Positions 51,781 to 62,791 are shown, counted from the first letter of the stretch. The stretch is 64,000 nt of DNA from an uncultured Rhodospirillales bacterium (GCA_902777205.1 CACYSU010000003.1:105076-169075); one strand, 5' to 3'. The notes: a model not told the origin generated them from the sequence alone. A program made the numbers and translations.

Positions 51781-54259
51781 TGATTGTGTCCAGTAAAGCT
51801 GTTTTGATTTGTTGAATTTTGTCGTCGCCGGTGATTTTTTTGCCGTCGCTGCCGGTGACATAGAATACGTCCACGATGCGCGAACCGTAAGTGTAAACGT
51901 GCGCCGAAACGATGTTCAGGTTCAGTTTCGTCATCGTGTGCGTGACGGCGTGCAGAAAACCGACGCAGTCCGTGCCGTTGATTTCGATCAGCGTGCAGGA
52001 ATCCGACGCGGCGTTGTTGATGAAAACGCGCGGCGGACACCACAGCATGGCGGCGGCGGGCGTTTTTTCGCGCTTCATCCGCAGCTTTGATTCGATTCCG
52101 GCTTGGTCGGCGAATTGGATGCCGTTGATCAGGCGCGCGATTTTCTTTTCGGAATCCAGCGGCTTTTTTTCGTTCAAGAGGTTGGTTTCCTGAATCAGAA
52201 AAGTGTCCAGAGCCATGCCGTTTTCCAATGTCGCGATTTGCGCTTCGACGACGGAAACGTCCTCCAACGCCATGGCGCCCGTGATTTCGGCGAACAGCCC
52301 GTCGTGGTCGGGGGCGAGGACGATGAATTCCGTCACGCACCGTTCCGGATCGGTCGCGACGGAAAAGGCGTACTGCCCCGCCGCCGCCTTCGCCGCCAAT
52401 TTTGCCTGCGCGGGGGTCAGACCGCGCGCGCGGCCGCCCGCCCCCTGCATTTTTTCCAAAGCGAAGGTATATAGATCGCTCATCAGTTTCGCTTTGAACG
52501 AATTCCACACGTTCGGGCCGACGGCCTTGATGTCCGCGACGGTCAGCGCGTACAACAGCTTCAGCCGTTCGGGGCTTTGGACGACGGCGACGAAGTCGGC
52601 GACGGTTTTCGGGTCGAAAATGTCGCGGCGGAAAGCGGTCCGGCTCATCATCAGATGATGCCCGACCAGCCAGACCAGCGTTTCGCTGTCGTCCTTGTCC
52701 AATTCCAGATCGGCGGCGATTTTTTCGGTCAGCTCCGCGCCTTTGGCGGCGTGTTCGCCCCCCAATCCCTTGCCGATGTCGTGCAGCAGCGCGCCCAGAT
52801 ACAGGATCAGCCGCGATTCCGGCATCCTTTCCGGTTCCGTTTGCGCCAGACAGCCGATCGTTTTCAACGTGTGTTCGTCGGTCGTGTAAACGTGGTACAG
52901 GTCGAATTGGACTTGGGCGACGATGTTTTGAAATTCGGGGATCAGGCATCCCAGAACGCCCGTTTCCGTCATTTGGCGCAGCGCGGTTTCCGGATTGTCC
53001 GACAGCAGAATCTCGAACAGGGCGCGGCGGGCTTCGGGCGTTTTGCGGATCCGCCGCACCAGCTTCGCGTTATCGGCGATCAGTTGCAACGCGCGCGGGT
53101 TCAGCGATTTGCCCAGCCGCTGACGCCAAACGAACGCCAGCAGCAACGCTTGCGGATTTTCGTTGAAATGCAGGTGGTCTTTGAACGCGACGCGATCGTT
53201 GACCAGATAAAAATCGGACGTTTCGGATATGGCGGATGCCGTGGCCGCCCCCTTTAACGCGTCCGTGATCGCGACGATGATCTGCCCCGACAGTTCGCCG
53301 ACGGTTTTGCAGATCAGGTAGTAATGCTTCATAAACCGTTCGACGGCGGCTTGTCCCGTGCGGCCGAAATACCCCATCCGTTCGGCGATGCGTTTTTGCG
53401 CGTCGAACGTCAGGATGTCGCCCGCCCTGCCGTTTAAAAAATGCAGGTGGCACCGGACGGTCGCCAGAAAGCGGTGCGCTTTCAAAAATTTATGACAGGC
53501 GACGGGGCTCAGGACGCCCAGCGGGATCAAATCGGGCATATCGGTGATGCCGTACAGGTATTTCGCCAGCCAGAACAGCAGGTGCAGGTCGCGCAGGCCG
53601 CCGCGTCCCTCTTTGACGTTGGGTTCCAGCATATATTTCGACAATCCCATGCGTTGGTACCGGCGCGCGCGTTCGTCCAGCTTCGCATCGACAAAGCCGC
53701 GGCCGTCGTCGGATTCGCGCATCGTTTCATAGCGGGCGCAAAAATCGTCGAACACGTTTCGATCGCCCCACACCATCCGGCTTTCCAGCAAATTGGTGCG
53801 GATGCTGGCGTCGCGGGCGGCCTGTTCCATACATTCGGCGGGCGTGCGCGCGGACGCGCCGACCTTCATCCCCGCGTCCCACAGCAGCGAAGTCATGAAC
53901 GCGATCATTTCCTTGTTTTCCGGCGTTTCGGCGTCGAACAGGAACAAAACGTCCACGTCCGAATACGGGGCGAGTTCGCGCCGGCCGTACCCGCCCACGG
54001 CGACCAGAGCCGTTCCTTTTCCGACGTTCGGAAAAACGTCGCGGTTCAGGAAATCCATGGTGTCCGCCAGCATGGAATCCAGCCGTCCGGCGTTCAGGAA
54101 CATGGCTTCCAGTCCGCTGTTCTGCGGCGCGTTCAACGCCCGTTCCATATCGGCCAAAGCCGCCGCGCGATGCTGTTTCAGCAGCGAAACGACGGCCTGT
54201 TTCCGATTATCGTCGCCGGTTTCGCGCCACGCCCGTTCCAAATCGGATGCCAACGTCAT
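51755..54259 (-). CDS. glnD: Bifunctional uridylyltransferase/uridylyl-removing enzyme
   Basis: GlnD modifies PII proteins according to glutamine. The 834-residue protein has the nucleotidyltransferase motif VGGYGRRELAPYSDVDVLFLF (about 85-105), an HD hydrolase domain (LLHDIGKGLGGEHAAKGAEL) and two C-terminal ACT domains (VLAPDHDGLFAEITGAMA, then EINGTDCVGFLHAVTHTM). It overlaps mutS by 4 bp. Confidence 0.96.
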   Translation of the reverse strand: MTLASDLERAWRETGDDNRKQAVVSLLKQHRAAALADMERALNAPQNSGLEAMFLNAGRLDSMLADTMDFLNRDVFPNVGKGTALVAVGGYGRRELAPYSDVDVLFLFDAETPENKEMIAFMTSLLWDAGMKVGASARTPAECMEQAARDASIRTNLLESRMVWGDRNVFDDFCARYETMRESDDGRGFVDAKLDERARRYQRMGLSKYMLEPNVKEGRGGLRDLHLLFWLAKYLYGITDMPDLIPLGVLSPVACHKFLKAHRFLATVRCHLHFLNGRAGDILTFDAQKRIAERMGYFGRTGQAAVERFMKHYYLICKTVGELSGQIIVAITDALKGAATASAISETSDFYLVNDRVAFKDHLHFNENPQALLLAFVWRQRLGKSLNPRALQLIADNAKLVRRIRKTPEARRALFEILLSDNPETALRQMTETGVLGCLIPEFQNIVAQVQFDLYHVYTTDEHTLKTIGCLAQTEPERMPESRLILYLGALLHDIGKGLGGEHAAKGAELTEKIAADLELDKDDSETLVWLVGHHLMMSRTAFRRDIFDPKTVADFVAVVQSPERLKLLYALTVADIKAVGPNVWNSFKAKLMSDLYTFALEKMQGAGGRARGLTPAQAKLAAKAAAGQYAFSVATDPERCVTEFIVLAPDHDGLFAEITGAMALEDVSVVEAQIATLENGMALDTFLIQETNLLNEKKPLDSEKKIARLINGIQFADQAGIESKLRMKREKTPAAAMLWCPPRVFINNAASDSCTLIEINGTDCVGFLHAVTHTMTKLNLNIVSAHVYTYGSRIVDVFYVTGSDGKKITGDDKIQQIKTALLDTINGSSPFGN

Positions 54260-56973
54260 TTCCGCTCTTCCGCCAGTTGTTTCAAACGGTAGAGTTCGTC
54301 CAGCGCCTCGCGCGGGGTCAGGTTGTCGGGCTGGATTTTTTTCAACGCCTCGACGACGGGGGAGGGCGCGGCGTTTTGTTCCGCCGCCTGCTGTTCCGTG
54401 TCGGCCTTTTTCTTGACCAAAGCGAACAGCGGCAGGTCGTTCATAAAGTTGACCTCATAAGACCCCTGCTTTTCCATTTGCGCCAAAACCTGTTTCGCGC
54501 GCGCGATGACGGCGGGGGGCAATCCGGCCAGCTTGCCGACGTGGATGCCGTAGGAACGGTCGGCGGTGCCTTTGACGACTTCGTGCAAAAACACGACGTT
54601 GCCTTTCCATTCCTTGATGCGCATCGTGTAAAGCGACAGGTGTGCCAGCATTTCCGACAACGCTGTCAATTCATGGTAATGCGTTGCAAACAGGGCGCGC
54701 GATTTGTTCACGTCGTGCAGGTGTTCGACCACCGCCCACGCGATCGACAGCCCGTCGAACGTCGCCGTGCCGCGCCCGATTTCATCCAGAATGACCAGCG
54801 ATTTTTCGGTGGCTTGATTCAAAATCGCGGCGGTTTCGATCATTTCGACCATGAACGTCGAACGTCCGCGCGCCAAATCGTCCGCCGCGCCGACGCGGGA
54901 AAACACTTTGTCAACGATGCCTATCCGCGCCGACTGCGCGGGAACGAAGCATCCCGCCTGCGCCAGAATGGCGATCAGCGCGTTTTGACGCAGGAAAGTG
55001 CTTTTGCCCGCCATGTTCGGCCCCGTGATCAGCCACAGCCGCCCGTCTTTGGTTTCCGGATTGCCCAAACGGCAGTCGTTGGTGACGAAATCCGTTTCGT
55101 TGCGCGCGCGCATGGTCTGTTCGACGACGGGGTGGCGGCCTTTGACAATGTCGAACGCCAGACTGTCCTCCAGCACGGGGCGGCAATAGTCGTTTTCCTC
55201 CGCCGCCTGCGCCAATCCCGCCGCCGTGTCCAGCATGGCCAGCACTTCGGCGTTGCGGGCGATCGCCGCCGCTTTGTCCATCACGCGGGCGACCAGATCG
55301 GAAAACAGGTTCAGTTCCAGAACCAACGCCTTTTCCGCCGCGCCTTTCAGCTTGTTTTCCAGCTGCGACAGCTCGACCGTCGTGAAACGCACGGCGTTCG
55401 CCATGGTCTGGCGGTGCATGAAAACGGATTTGCCGTCGCGCGCGTCGTCCAGCATTTTCTGCGCGTTTTTGGCCGACACTTCGATGTAATAGCCCAAAAT
55501 GTTGTTGTGCGCGATTTTCAACGCGGGAACGCCGGCAATTTCAACGTATTTTTCTTGCAGCTCTGCGATCGTCTGACGGCTTTGGTCGCGCAGGCGTTTC
55601 GTTTCGTCCAGCTCCGCGCAGTACATCGGGGCGATGAACCCGCCGTCGCGCGCCATCAACGGCAGATCGTCGGCCAAAGCGCGGCACAGCGTTTCCGTCA
55701 GATTGTCCAGATCGTCCAGCGATTTCAGACATTCCTCGACCGCGGGCGGCATCCCCAGTTCGGACACCATGGACGTTTTCAGATCCGGAATCTGTTTCAG
55801 CGTGTCGCGGATCGCGGCCAGATCGCGCGGCCCCCCGCGCCCCAGCGACAAACGCGCCAACGCCCGTTCCATATCCGGACATTCGGCCAGCCGGTCGCGC
55901 GCCGTCGCGCGGATCAACGGGTTTTTCACGAAAAAGTCAACCCTGTCCAGCCGTTTGTCGATCGCGGCGACATCGGTCAGCGGCGCGGCCAGATACCGCG
56001 ACAGCAAACGCGCCCCCGCGCCCGTCACCGTGCGGTCGATGCTGGAAAACAAGGTCGCGCCCTTTTCATCACACAGGGAATGGAACAGCTCCAGATTGCG
56101 GCGCGTCGCCGCGTCGATTTCCATCAGCCGGCCGGATGTCAGGTGCTTTAACGGGTTCAGCCGCGGCATCTGCCCCTTTTGCGTCAATTCGATGTAATCG
56201 ACCAGCGCGCCCGCCGCGCCCAGTTCGCTTTTGTTGAACCGGCCGAAAGCGTCCAGCGTCGCGACGCCGAACAGCTTTTCCAACCGTTTTTCGCCGTTTT
56301 CGGGGGAAAAGCGCACGGCCGGCAAAGGGGTCAATAAACGCTTGTATTCGTTGAACAGCTCGAAAAACTCCGGCGTTTGCAGAATTTTGTCGGAAATGAT
56401 GATTTCCTTGGGTTCCAAACGGGAAATCCCCGCCGCCAGCACCGCGGGTTTGCCGTCGGGCAGGGTTTGCACCGCGAAATCGCCCGTTGACACGTCCGTC
56501 CACGCCATGCCGATGCCGTCCGGCGTCCGCGTCAACGCCAGCAGATAGTTGCACGACCGCGGTTCCAGAATGTTGTCCTCGGTCAGGGTTCCGGGGGTGA
56601 TCAGACGGATGACTTCGCGTTTGACCAACGTTGACGCGCCGCGTTCCTTTCGCGCTTGGGCGGGATCTTCCATCTGTTCGCAAATCGCGACCTTGAACCC
56701 TTTTTTAATCAGGCGGGACAGGTAGATTTCGTGGGAATGAACGGGAACGCCGCACATGGGGATGTCCTGCCCCTTTTCCCGTCCGCGTTTGGTCAGGACG
56801 ATGTCCAAAGCGGCCGAAGCCTGTATCGCGTCGTCGAAAAACATTTCGTAAAAATCGCCCATACGGTAAAACAGCAGATACCCTTCGTTCTGTCGTTTGA
56901 TTTCAAGGTACTGTTCCATCATCGGCGTCGATTTTTGCGAAACGTCCGTCCCTTCGTCGATAGTCTGATTCAT
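54256..56973 (-). CDS. mutS: DNA mismatch repair protein
   Basis: The roughly 905-residue protein has the mismatch-binding motif (QNEGYLLFYRMGDFYEMFFDDA), Walker A in ITGPNMAGKST, LVILDEIGRGTATFDG and an ending with a MutS C-terminal helix region. The ATG at 56973 follows AAGAAGTG by six bases; another ATG 7 codons upstream (56994) has no such site. MutS recognises mispairs and recruits MutL. Confidence 0.96.
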   Translation of the reverse strand: MNQTIDEGTDVSQKSTPMMEQYLEIKRQNEGYLLFYRMGDFYEMFFDDAIQASAALDIVLTKRGREKGQDIPMCGVPVHSHEIYLSRLIKKGFKVAICEQMEDPAQARKERGASTLVKREVIRLITPGTLTEDNILEPRSCNYLLALTRTPDGIGMAWTDVSTGDFAVQTLPDGKPAVLAAGISRLEPKEIIISDKILQTPEFFELFNEYKRLLTPLPAVRFSPENGEKRLEKLFGVATLDAFGRFNKSELGAAGALVDYIELTQKGQMPRLNPLKHLTSGRLMEIDAATRRNLELFHSLCDEKGATLFSSIDRTVTGAGARLLSRYLAAPLTDVAAIDKRLDRVDFFVKNPLIRATARDRLAECPDMERALARLSLGRGGPRDLAAIRDTLKQIPDLKTSMVSELGMPPAVEECLKSLDDLDNLTETLCRALADDLPLMARDGGFIAPMYCAELDETKRLRDQSRQTIAELQEKYVEIAGVPALKIAHNNILGYYIEVSAKNAQKMLDDARDGKSVFMHRQTMANAVRFTTVELSQLENKLKGAAEKALVLELNLFSDLVARVMDKAAAIARNAEVLAMLDTAAGLAQAAEENDYCRPVLEDSLAFDIVKGRHPVVEQTMRARNETDFVTNDCRLGNPETKDGRLWLITGPNMAGKSTFLRQNALIAILAQAGCFVPAQSARIGIVDKVFSRVGAADDLARGRSTFMVEMIETAAILNQATEKSLVILDEIGRGTATFDGLSIAWAVVEHLHDVNKSRALFATHYHELTALSEMLAHLSLYTMRIKEWKGNVVFLHEVVKGTADRSYGIHVGKLAGLPPAVIARAKQVLAQMEKQGSYEVNFMNDLPLFALVKKKADTEQQAAEQNAAPSPVVEALKKIQPDNLTPREALDELYRLKQLAEERK

Positions 56974-57048
56974 GGCATTCACTTCTTTGTTCATTTGTGG
57001 TATGGGTAATATATCTTTTTTTCACCCTTTGATAAAGACTTGAAACAC

Positions 57049-58287
57049 ATGACGGAAAACAAAAATTCTTTGGAAATCGAATCGTTGAAACTGCACGAAT
57101 CGGGACGCGCCGGAAAAATCCAGATCGTCCCCACAAAACCGCTGGAAACCAAGCGGGATCTGGCTTTGGCCTATTCCCCCGGCGTCGCCGCGCCGTGTTT
57201 GGAAATCGAAAAAAATCCGGACGACGCGTTCCGCTACACGGCCAAAGGCAATCTGGTCGCCGTCATGTCGAACGGGACGGCCGTTCTGGGGCTGGGCGAC
57301 ATCGGCGCGCTGGCGTCGAAGCCGGTGATGGAAGGCAAGGCCGTGCTGTTCAAACGGTTCGCCGACGTGGACGCGATCGACATCGAAATTGATTCGCGCG
57401 ACCCCGAAAAAGTCGTCGAAACCGCCGCGATGATCGGTAACGGATTCGGCGGAATCAATCTGGAGGATATCAAGGCGCCCGAATGTTTTTATATTGAAAC
57501 GGAGCTGAAAAAACGTTTGAACATCCCCGTTTTCCACGACGATCAGCACGGAACGGCGGTCGTCGTCGCGGCGGGGCTGGTCAACGGGCTGGAACTGACG
57601 GGCAAGAAAATCGACGAAATCAAGCTGGTTGTGAACGGCGCGGGGGCGGCCGCGATCGCGTGCACGTCGCTGCTGCGGTCGATGGGCGTCAAAAACATCA
57701 CGATGTGCGATTCCAAAGGCGTGATTTACAAAGGGCGCGCGGCGGGCATGAACCCGTACAAGGAACAGTTCGCCGCCGAAACGGACGCCCGCACGCTGGC
57801 CGACGCGGTCAAAGGCGCGGACGTGTTTTTGGGGTTGTCGGTCAAGGGCGCGCTGACGGGCGAAATGGTCAAAACGATGGCCGGATCGCCGATGATTTTC
57901 GCGCTGGCCAATCCGAATCCCGAAATCACGCCGGACGAAGCGTTCGCCGCCGCGCCCGACGCGATCGTGGCGACGGGGCGGTCGGATTACCCGAACCAGA
58001 TCAACAACGTTTTGGGATTCCCTTACATTTTCCGCGGCGCGCTGGACGTTCGCGCCAGCCAAATCAACGAGGAAATGAAGCAGGCCGCGGCGCGGGCGTT
58101 GGCGGAACTGGCGCGCGCGGGCGGTTTGTCAAGGGACGCGATCATCCCGTCGCCGTTCGATCCGGCTTTGATCGAAACGGTCGCCCCCGCGGTGGCGAAG
58201 GCCGCCTGCGACACGGGTGTGGCGCGCAAACCGGTGACGGATTGGGACGCCTACCGCAGCCGTTTGCGCGGCTTGATCAAAAAATAG
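57049..58287 (+). CDS. Malic enzyme, short form without phosphotransacetylase domain
   Basis: The 412-residue protein has the malic-enzyme core: AYSPGVAAPCLEI, TAKGNLVAVMSNGTAVLGLGDIG, FHDDQHGTAVVVAAGL with metal-binding acids, VNGAGAAAIA as the dinucleotide site and a NPNPEITPDEA segment. It converts malate to pyruvate and CO2 with NAD(P). MaeB of most alphaproteobacteria adds a C-terminal PTA-like domain of about 330 residues, which is missing here. The ATG at 57049 is preferred to a TTG three codons earlier. Confidence 0.92.
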   Translation: MTENKNSLEIESLKLHESGRAGKIQIVPTKPLETKRDLALAYSPGVAAPCLEIEKNPDDAFRYTAKGNLVAVMSNGTAVLGLGDIGALASKPVMEGKAVLFKRFADVDAIDIEIDSRDPEKVVETAAMIGNGFGGINLEDIKAPECFYIETELKKRLNIPVFHDDQHGTAVVVAAGLVNGLELTGKKIDEIKLVVNGAGAAAIACTSLLRSMGVKNITMCDSKGVIYKGRAAGMNPYKEQFAAETDARTLADAVKGADVFLGLSVKGALTGEMVKTMAGSPMIFALANPNPEITPDEAFAAAPDAIVATGRSDYPNQINNVLGFPYIFRGALDVRASQINEEMKQAAARALAELARAGGLSRDAIIPSPFDPALIETVAPAVAKAACDTGVARKPVTDWDAYRSRLRGLIKK

Positions 58288-58296
58288 GACGACGAC

Positions 58297-59766
58297 ATGG
58301 ACGCCCCGCAGAACCAAAGCCAGAACCCGAACCGCAGCGATGTGCCGTACAAATTCGCCGAACGCGTTTTGACGGTTTCCCTGCCGACGGCGCTGATGCT
58401 GGTGATTCTGGTTTTGGGGGGCGAAGTCGAAATCATGACGGCGCTGACCGGTTTCGCGATGGTGGTGTGCCTGACCATCGTGCTGGCTCTGCCGTTTTTG
58501 AAAAACCTGCAAAACCTGACGCAGTACGTTCATCAGATCGCGCAGGAGGAAGACGTTTCAAACGTTCCGGCGTTCAGTAAAAAGGACGAGGAATCCGTCC
58601 GCATTATCGCGGCGATCAACCAGATGCGCAACATTTGGGCGACGCGCACGGAACAGCTGACGGCGCAGACGCTGTCCGATGCGGCGGTGCTGGACAGCCT
58701 GCCCGACCCGTTGCTGATGCTGGACGGCGACGGGTGCGTGATCGGCGCGAATTTGGCCGCGCGCCAGCTGTTCGGGTTCAACGTGCGCGGGCGGATGCTG
58801 CGCGATTTGACGGATTCGGCCGATTTGGCGGCGGCGGCGACGTTGGTTTTGCAACAGGGCGTGATTAAAAAAACGCTGGAAATCAACCTGAATCAAAAGG
58901 TTTTCAACGCCAAGCTGGAACGTCTGCCCGCCGAAGCGAAAGCCGGCGCGGTCGCCGTGCTGACCCTGTTTGATATGACGGAACGCAAATTGTTCGAGCA
59001 GATGCAGGCGGATTTCATCGCCAACGCCAGCCACGAGCTGCGTACCCCGCTTTCCGTGCTGTCCGGATTTATCGAAACGCTGCAGTCCACCGCGAAAGAG
59101 GACGAGGCCGCGCGTGAAAAATTTCTGTCGATCATGCAAAATCAGGCCGGCCGGATGTCCGCGCTGATCGAAAGCCTGCTGTGCCTGTCGCGGTTGCAGA
59201 TCAACGAAAGCGAACAGCTGTCGGAAAAGGTCGATATTCCCGAAATTCTGCCGGCGGTCAAGCAGATGCTGGACGCCAAAGCGGAAAAGAACGGGATGAA
59301 AATCGTTTTGAAACCGTGCGCGCAAACGGGGGCGGTTTACGGCAACGCCGGCGAATTGACGCAGGTGTTTCAAAATCTGGTAGATAACGCGTTGAAATAC
59401 GGCAAGACGGGCGGAACGGTCACCGTTTCGTGTCGGGTGACGAATAACGCGGCCGTGCCGGATATTAAATCGCCGACGGTTTACGCGGTTGCCGTGCATA
59501 ACACGGGCGATCCGATTTCAGCGGATTGTCTGCCGCATCTGTTCGAGCGGTTCTACCGTGTCGCCGCGACAAAAAGCAAAGCCGTCGGAACGGGGCTGGG
59601 ACTGTCGATCGTTCAGCAGATCGTCAAACATCACAACGGCGCGATCACGGCCGAAAGCTCGAACGAAACGGGCACCGTGTTTACGGTGTATCTGCCGGTG
59701 CGGATTGCAAACGACGGTTCAGAAACCACAGAATCCCCAGCCCCGGCAGACACAGAAAAGCCGTAA
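58297..59766 (+). CDS. PhoR-like sensor histidine kinase
   Basis: The 489-residue protein has two N-terminal membrane helices (about 25-70), a PAS domain (LDSLPDPLLMLDGDGCVIGAN), a HisKA domain with phosphorylated His in FIANASHELRTPLSVLSG and a HATPase domain (NLVDNALKYGKTG, GTGLGLSIVQQIVKHHNG). The layout is that of PhoR, the phosphate sensor, though no phoB or pst gene is next to it. Its last 86 bp overlap the convergent ampG gene. Confidence 0.88.
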   Translation: MDAPQNQSQNPNRSDVPYKFAERVLTVSLPTALMLVILVLGGEVEIMTALTGFAMVVCLTIVLALPFLKNLQNLTQYVHQIAQEEDVSNVPAFSKKDEESVRIIAAINQMRNIWATRTEQLTAQTLSDAAVLDSLPDPLLMLDGDGCVIGANLAARQLFGFNVRGRMLRDLTDSADLAAAATLVLQQGVIKKTLEINLNQKVFNAKLERLPAEAKAGAVAVLTLFDMTERKLFEQMQADFIANASHELRTPLSVLSGFIETLQSTAKEDEAAREKFLSIMQNQAGRMSALIESLLCLSRLQINESEQLSEKVDIPEILPAVKQMLDAKAEKNGMKIVLKPCAQTGAVYGNAGELTQVFQNLVDNALKYGKTGGTVTVSCRVTNNAAVPDIKSPTVYAVAVHNTGDPISADCLPHLFERFYRVAATKSKAVGTGLGLSIVQQIVKHHNGAITAESSNETGTVFTVYLPVRIANDGSETTESPAPADTEKP

Positions 59767-60943
59767 ACACGAAAAACGGCGCCCAGCCCATTTTGACGAC
59801 CAGCCAGCCGCTTGTCGCCGACAGCAGATCGCGCGGCAATGCCATTAAGGAACTGAGCAGCGCGTATTGCGTGGCGGTGTAGGATTTGTTGCACAGCGAA
59901 GACATATACGCGACAAACGCCGTTGTCGCCATGCCCGCCGCCATATTGTCGGACACAATCGCCGAAATCAGCCAGACGAACGATTTGCCTTGAAGCGCCA
60001 ATCCCGCGAACGGCAGATTGGAAAGCCCCTGCAAAACTCCGCAAATCAGCAGACTTTTGAACAATCCGAATTTAGCGACCAGAACCCCGCCCACAAATCC
60101 GCCGAAAATCGTTGCGGCAACGCCCCATATCTTGACAATGGCGGCGATTTCCGTGTTGGTAAATCCCGCTTCCTTATATAATTTCGGCGTGACCGTGCCG
60201 ATGGTCGTTTCGCACATTTTGTACGTCAGCAGAAACAACACAATCAACAGCCAATCGGGCTTTTTCACAAAGTCGGCAATCGGCGCGACGACGGCGTCTT
60301 TAAAGAAATTTTTTTGCTTGGGCTGAACGGACGTTTCGGGTTCTTTGGCGCACAAAATCGCCGCCATGCCGATGATGCCCGACAAAGCCAGAACTTCGTA
60401 AACGCGCGTCCAGCCGATGATGTCGGACAAAAACAGCGCGCCCGCGCCCGCAATCAGCATACCGATCCGGTATCCGAAAACAAACGTCGCCGCCGCCGCG
60501 CCTTGTTCGGAATCTTTCAAATACTCGATACGGAACGCGTCAAAAACGATGTCCTGCGATGCTGAAAAAAACGCGACCGCGACCGCGCACGCCGCCGTTG
60601 CCAAAGGGGCTTGAGTAGGGTTTGTATGCACCAGAGCAATCAAGCTTGCCATCAGGCACAGTTGGAAAAAAATCGCCCACGACCGCCTTTGCCCCAGCCG
60701 CTTGGTCAGAAAAGGCAAAGGCATACGGTCGATGTAGGGCGACCACAGGAATTTGAAACTGTAGGGCAGACGCACCAGCGAAAACGCGGCAATCGCCTTG
60801 ACATTCACGCCGCAGTCCGACAGCCAGAACGACAGCGTCGAAAATACCAGAACCAACGGCAGACCGCTGAACATTCCCAAAATCAGCATCGCGATCATTT
60901 TCGGGTTTTTGTAAACAGAAAACGCCGTCGTCCACGCGGTCAT
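59681..60943 (-). CDS. ampG: AmpG-like muropeptide permease (MFS)
   Basis: The 420-residue protein has about 12 membrane segments and the AmpG pattern (GMFSGLPLVLVFSTLSFWL, then SLVRLPYSFKFLWSPYIDR and FFSASQDIVFDAFRIE). AmpG imports anhydromuropeptides for cell wall recycling. Its end overlaps the convergent kinase gene tail-to-tail. Confidence 0.88.
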   Translation of the reverse strand: MTAWTTAFSVYKNPKMIAMLILGMFSGLPLVLVFSTLSFWLSDCGVNVKAIAAFSLVRLPYSFKFLWSPYIDRMPLPFLTKRLGQRRSWAIFFQLCLMASLIALVHTNPTQAPLATAACAVAVAFFSASQDIVFDAFRIEYLKDSEQGAAAATFVFGYRIGMLIAGAGALFLSDIIGWTRVYEVLALSGIIGMAAILCAKEPETSVQPKQKNFFKDAVVAPIADFVKKPDWLLIVLFLLTYKMCETTIGTVTPKLYKEAGFTNTEIAAIVKIWGVAATIFGGFVGGVLVAKFGLFKSLLICGVLQGLSNLPFAGLALQGKSFVWLISAIVSDNMAAGMATTAFVAYMSSLCNKSYTATQYALLSSLMALPRDLLSATSGWLVVKMGWAPFFVFTAFLCLPGLGILWFLNRRLQSAPADTP

Positions 60944-60955
60944 ACCGTCAATCCT

Positions 60956-62791
60956 TTAACCGTTCGCCTGATCCAGCTGGGCGCGTTTGTTAGCGTCGCG
61001 TTTACGCAGGTTCGTGTCCAGAATCGCTTTACGCAGGCGGAACGTTTTGGGCGTGACTTCCAGCAGTTCGTCGTCCTGAATATAGGCCAACGCTTCTTCC
61101 AGACTCATTTTGATGGGCGGGATCAGCTGGATGTTTTCATCCTTTGCGGCCGCGCGGATATTGGTCAGGTGCTTCGTTTTGATCGGGTTGACCTCGATAT
61201 CGTTCGATTTCGTGTGTTCGCCGACGATCATGCCTTCGTACACGTCCGCGCCCGGATCAATGAACATGGGGCCGCGGTCTTCCAGTTTCCACAGCGCGTA
61301 GGCGACGGCGACGCCGTTGTCGGTCGATACCAGAACGCCGGTGCGGCGGCCGGGGATCGCGCCCTTGTACGGTTCGTAGCTGTGGAACATCTTGTTCATC
61401 ACGCCCGTGCCGCAGGTGTCCGTCAAAAACTGCGAATGGTACCCGATCAGCGCGCGCGACGGGGCGAGGAACGTCAAACGGGTTTTGTTGCCGCCCGACG
61501 GCCGCATATCCGTCATTTCGGCGCGGCGTTCGCCCAAAGTCTGACAAACCGTGCCGACGTACTGTTCGTCAACGTCGATGACGACTTCTTCGATCGGTTC
61601 GAGGGTTTTGCCGGAAACGGGGTCTTTCTGCATCAAAACGTGCGGACGGCTGATCGACAGCTCGAACCCTTCGCGGCGCATCTGTTCGATCAAAATGCCC
61701 AGCTGCAGTTCGCCGCGGCCGGCGACCTCGAACGCGTCGGTCGAACCCGTGCGCGAAATGCGCAGGGCGACGTTGCCTTCGGCTTCTTTCTGCAAACGGT
61801 CCCAGATCACGCGGGACGTGACCTTGTCGCCCTCTTTGCCGGCCAAAGGCGACGTGTTGATCGAAAACGTCATCGCCAGCGTCGGCGGGTCGATGGGCTG
61901 AGCGGGAATCGGCGTCGTCACCGATTGGTCGCACAGCGTGTCCGCGACGGTCGCCTTTGTAAAGCCCGCAATGGAAACGATGTCGCCCGCTTCGGCTTCG
62001 TCCAGTCCCGTGCGCTTTAATCCGCGGAAAGCCAGAATTTTGCTGACGCGCGCGGTTTCGATGACCTTGCCCGAACGGTCGATCGCCTTGATGAACGAAT
62101 TGACCTTGACGGAACCGGAATGAATCTTGCCCGTCAGGATGCGGCCGACGAACGGGTCGTTTTCAATCGTCGTCGCCAGCATGGTGAACGGCGCGTACGG
62201 ATCGCATTTGGGTGGCGGCACGAATTTCATGATCGCGTCGAACAGCGGTTCGATCGACGTGCGCGGATCTTTGTCCAGATCGTTGACCGCCCATCCTTCG
62301 CGTCCCGACGCGTACAAAACGGGGAAGTCCAGCTGTTCGTCCGTCGCGTCCAGCGAAGCGAACAGGTCGAACACCTCTTCGTAAACTTCCTGCGGGCGGG
62401 CGTCGGGACGGTCGACTTTGTTGATTAAAACAATCGGCTTCAGTCCCAGCTTCAGCGCTTTGCTGACGACGAATTTCGTCTGCGGCAAAGGACCTTCGGC
62501 GGCATCGACCAGCACAATCGCCGAATCCACCATGTCCAAAATGCGTTCGACTTCGCCGCCGAAATCCGCGTGCCCCGGCGTGTCAACGATGTTGATGCGC
62601 GTGCCTTTCCATTCGATGGACGTGCATTTGGCCAAAATCGTAATACCGCGTTCGCGTTCCAGATCGTTGGAATCCATAACGCGTTCGGCGACGACTTGAT
62701 TGTCGCGGAACGTGCCGCTTTGACGCAGCATGGTATCGACCAGAGTTGTTTTGCCGTGGTCGACGTGGGCAATGATAGCAATATTACGCAT
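60956..62791 (-). CDS. typA: Ribosome-associated GTPase TypA/BipA
   Basis: The 611-residue translational GTPase has the P-loop [13 protein letters not shown] near 7-19, [14 protein letters not shown] and [10 protein letters not shown], followed by EF-G-like domains III and V and the BipA C-terminal domain. It assists ribosome assembly and stress responses. It is 12 bp upstream of ampG on the same strand. Confidence 0.96.
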   Translation of the reverse strand: MRNIAIIAHVDHGKTTLVDTMLRQSGTFRDNQVVAERVMDSNDLERERGITILAKCTSIEWKGTRINIVDTPGHADFGGEVERILDMVDSAIVLVDAAEGPLPQTKFVVSKALKLGLKPIVLINKVDRPDARPQEVYEEVFDLFASLDATDEQLDFPVLYASGREGWAVNDLDKDPRTSIEPLFDAIMKFVPPPKCDPYAPFTMLATTIENDPFVGRILTGKIHSGSVKVNSFIKAIDRSGKVIETARVSKILAFRGLKRTGLDEAEAGDIVSIAGFTKATVADTLCDQSVTTPIPAQPIDPPTLAMTFSINTSPLAGKEGDKVTSRVIWDRLQKEAEGNVALRISRTGSTDAFEVAGRGELQLGILIEQMRREGFELSISRPHVLMQKDPVSGKTLEPIEEVVIDVDEQYVGTVCQTLGERRAEMTDMRPSGGNKTRLTFLAPSRALIGYHSQFLTDTCGTGVMNKMFHSYEPYKGAIPGRRTGVLVSTDNGVAVAYALWKLEDRGPMFIDPGADVYEGMIVGEHTKSNDIEVNPIKTKHLTNIRAAAKDENIQLIPPIKMSLEEALAYIQDDELLEVTPKTFRLRKAILDTNLRKRDANKRAQLDQANG

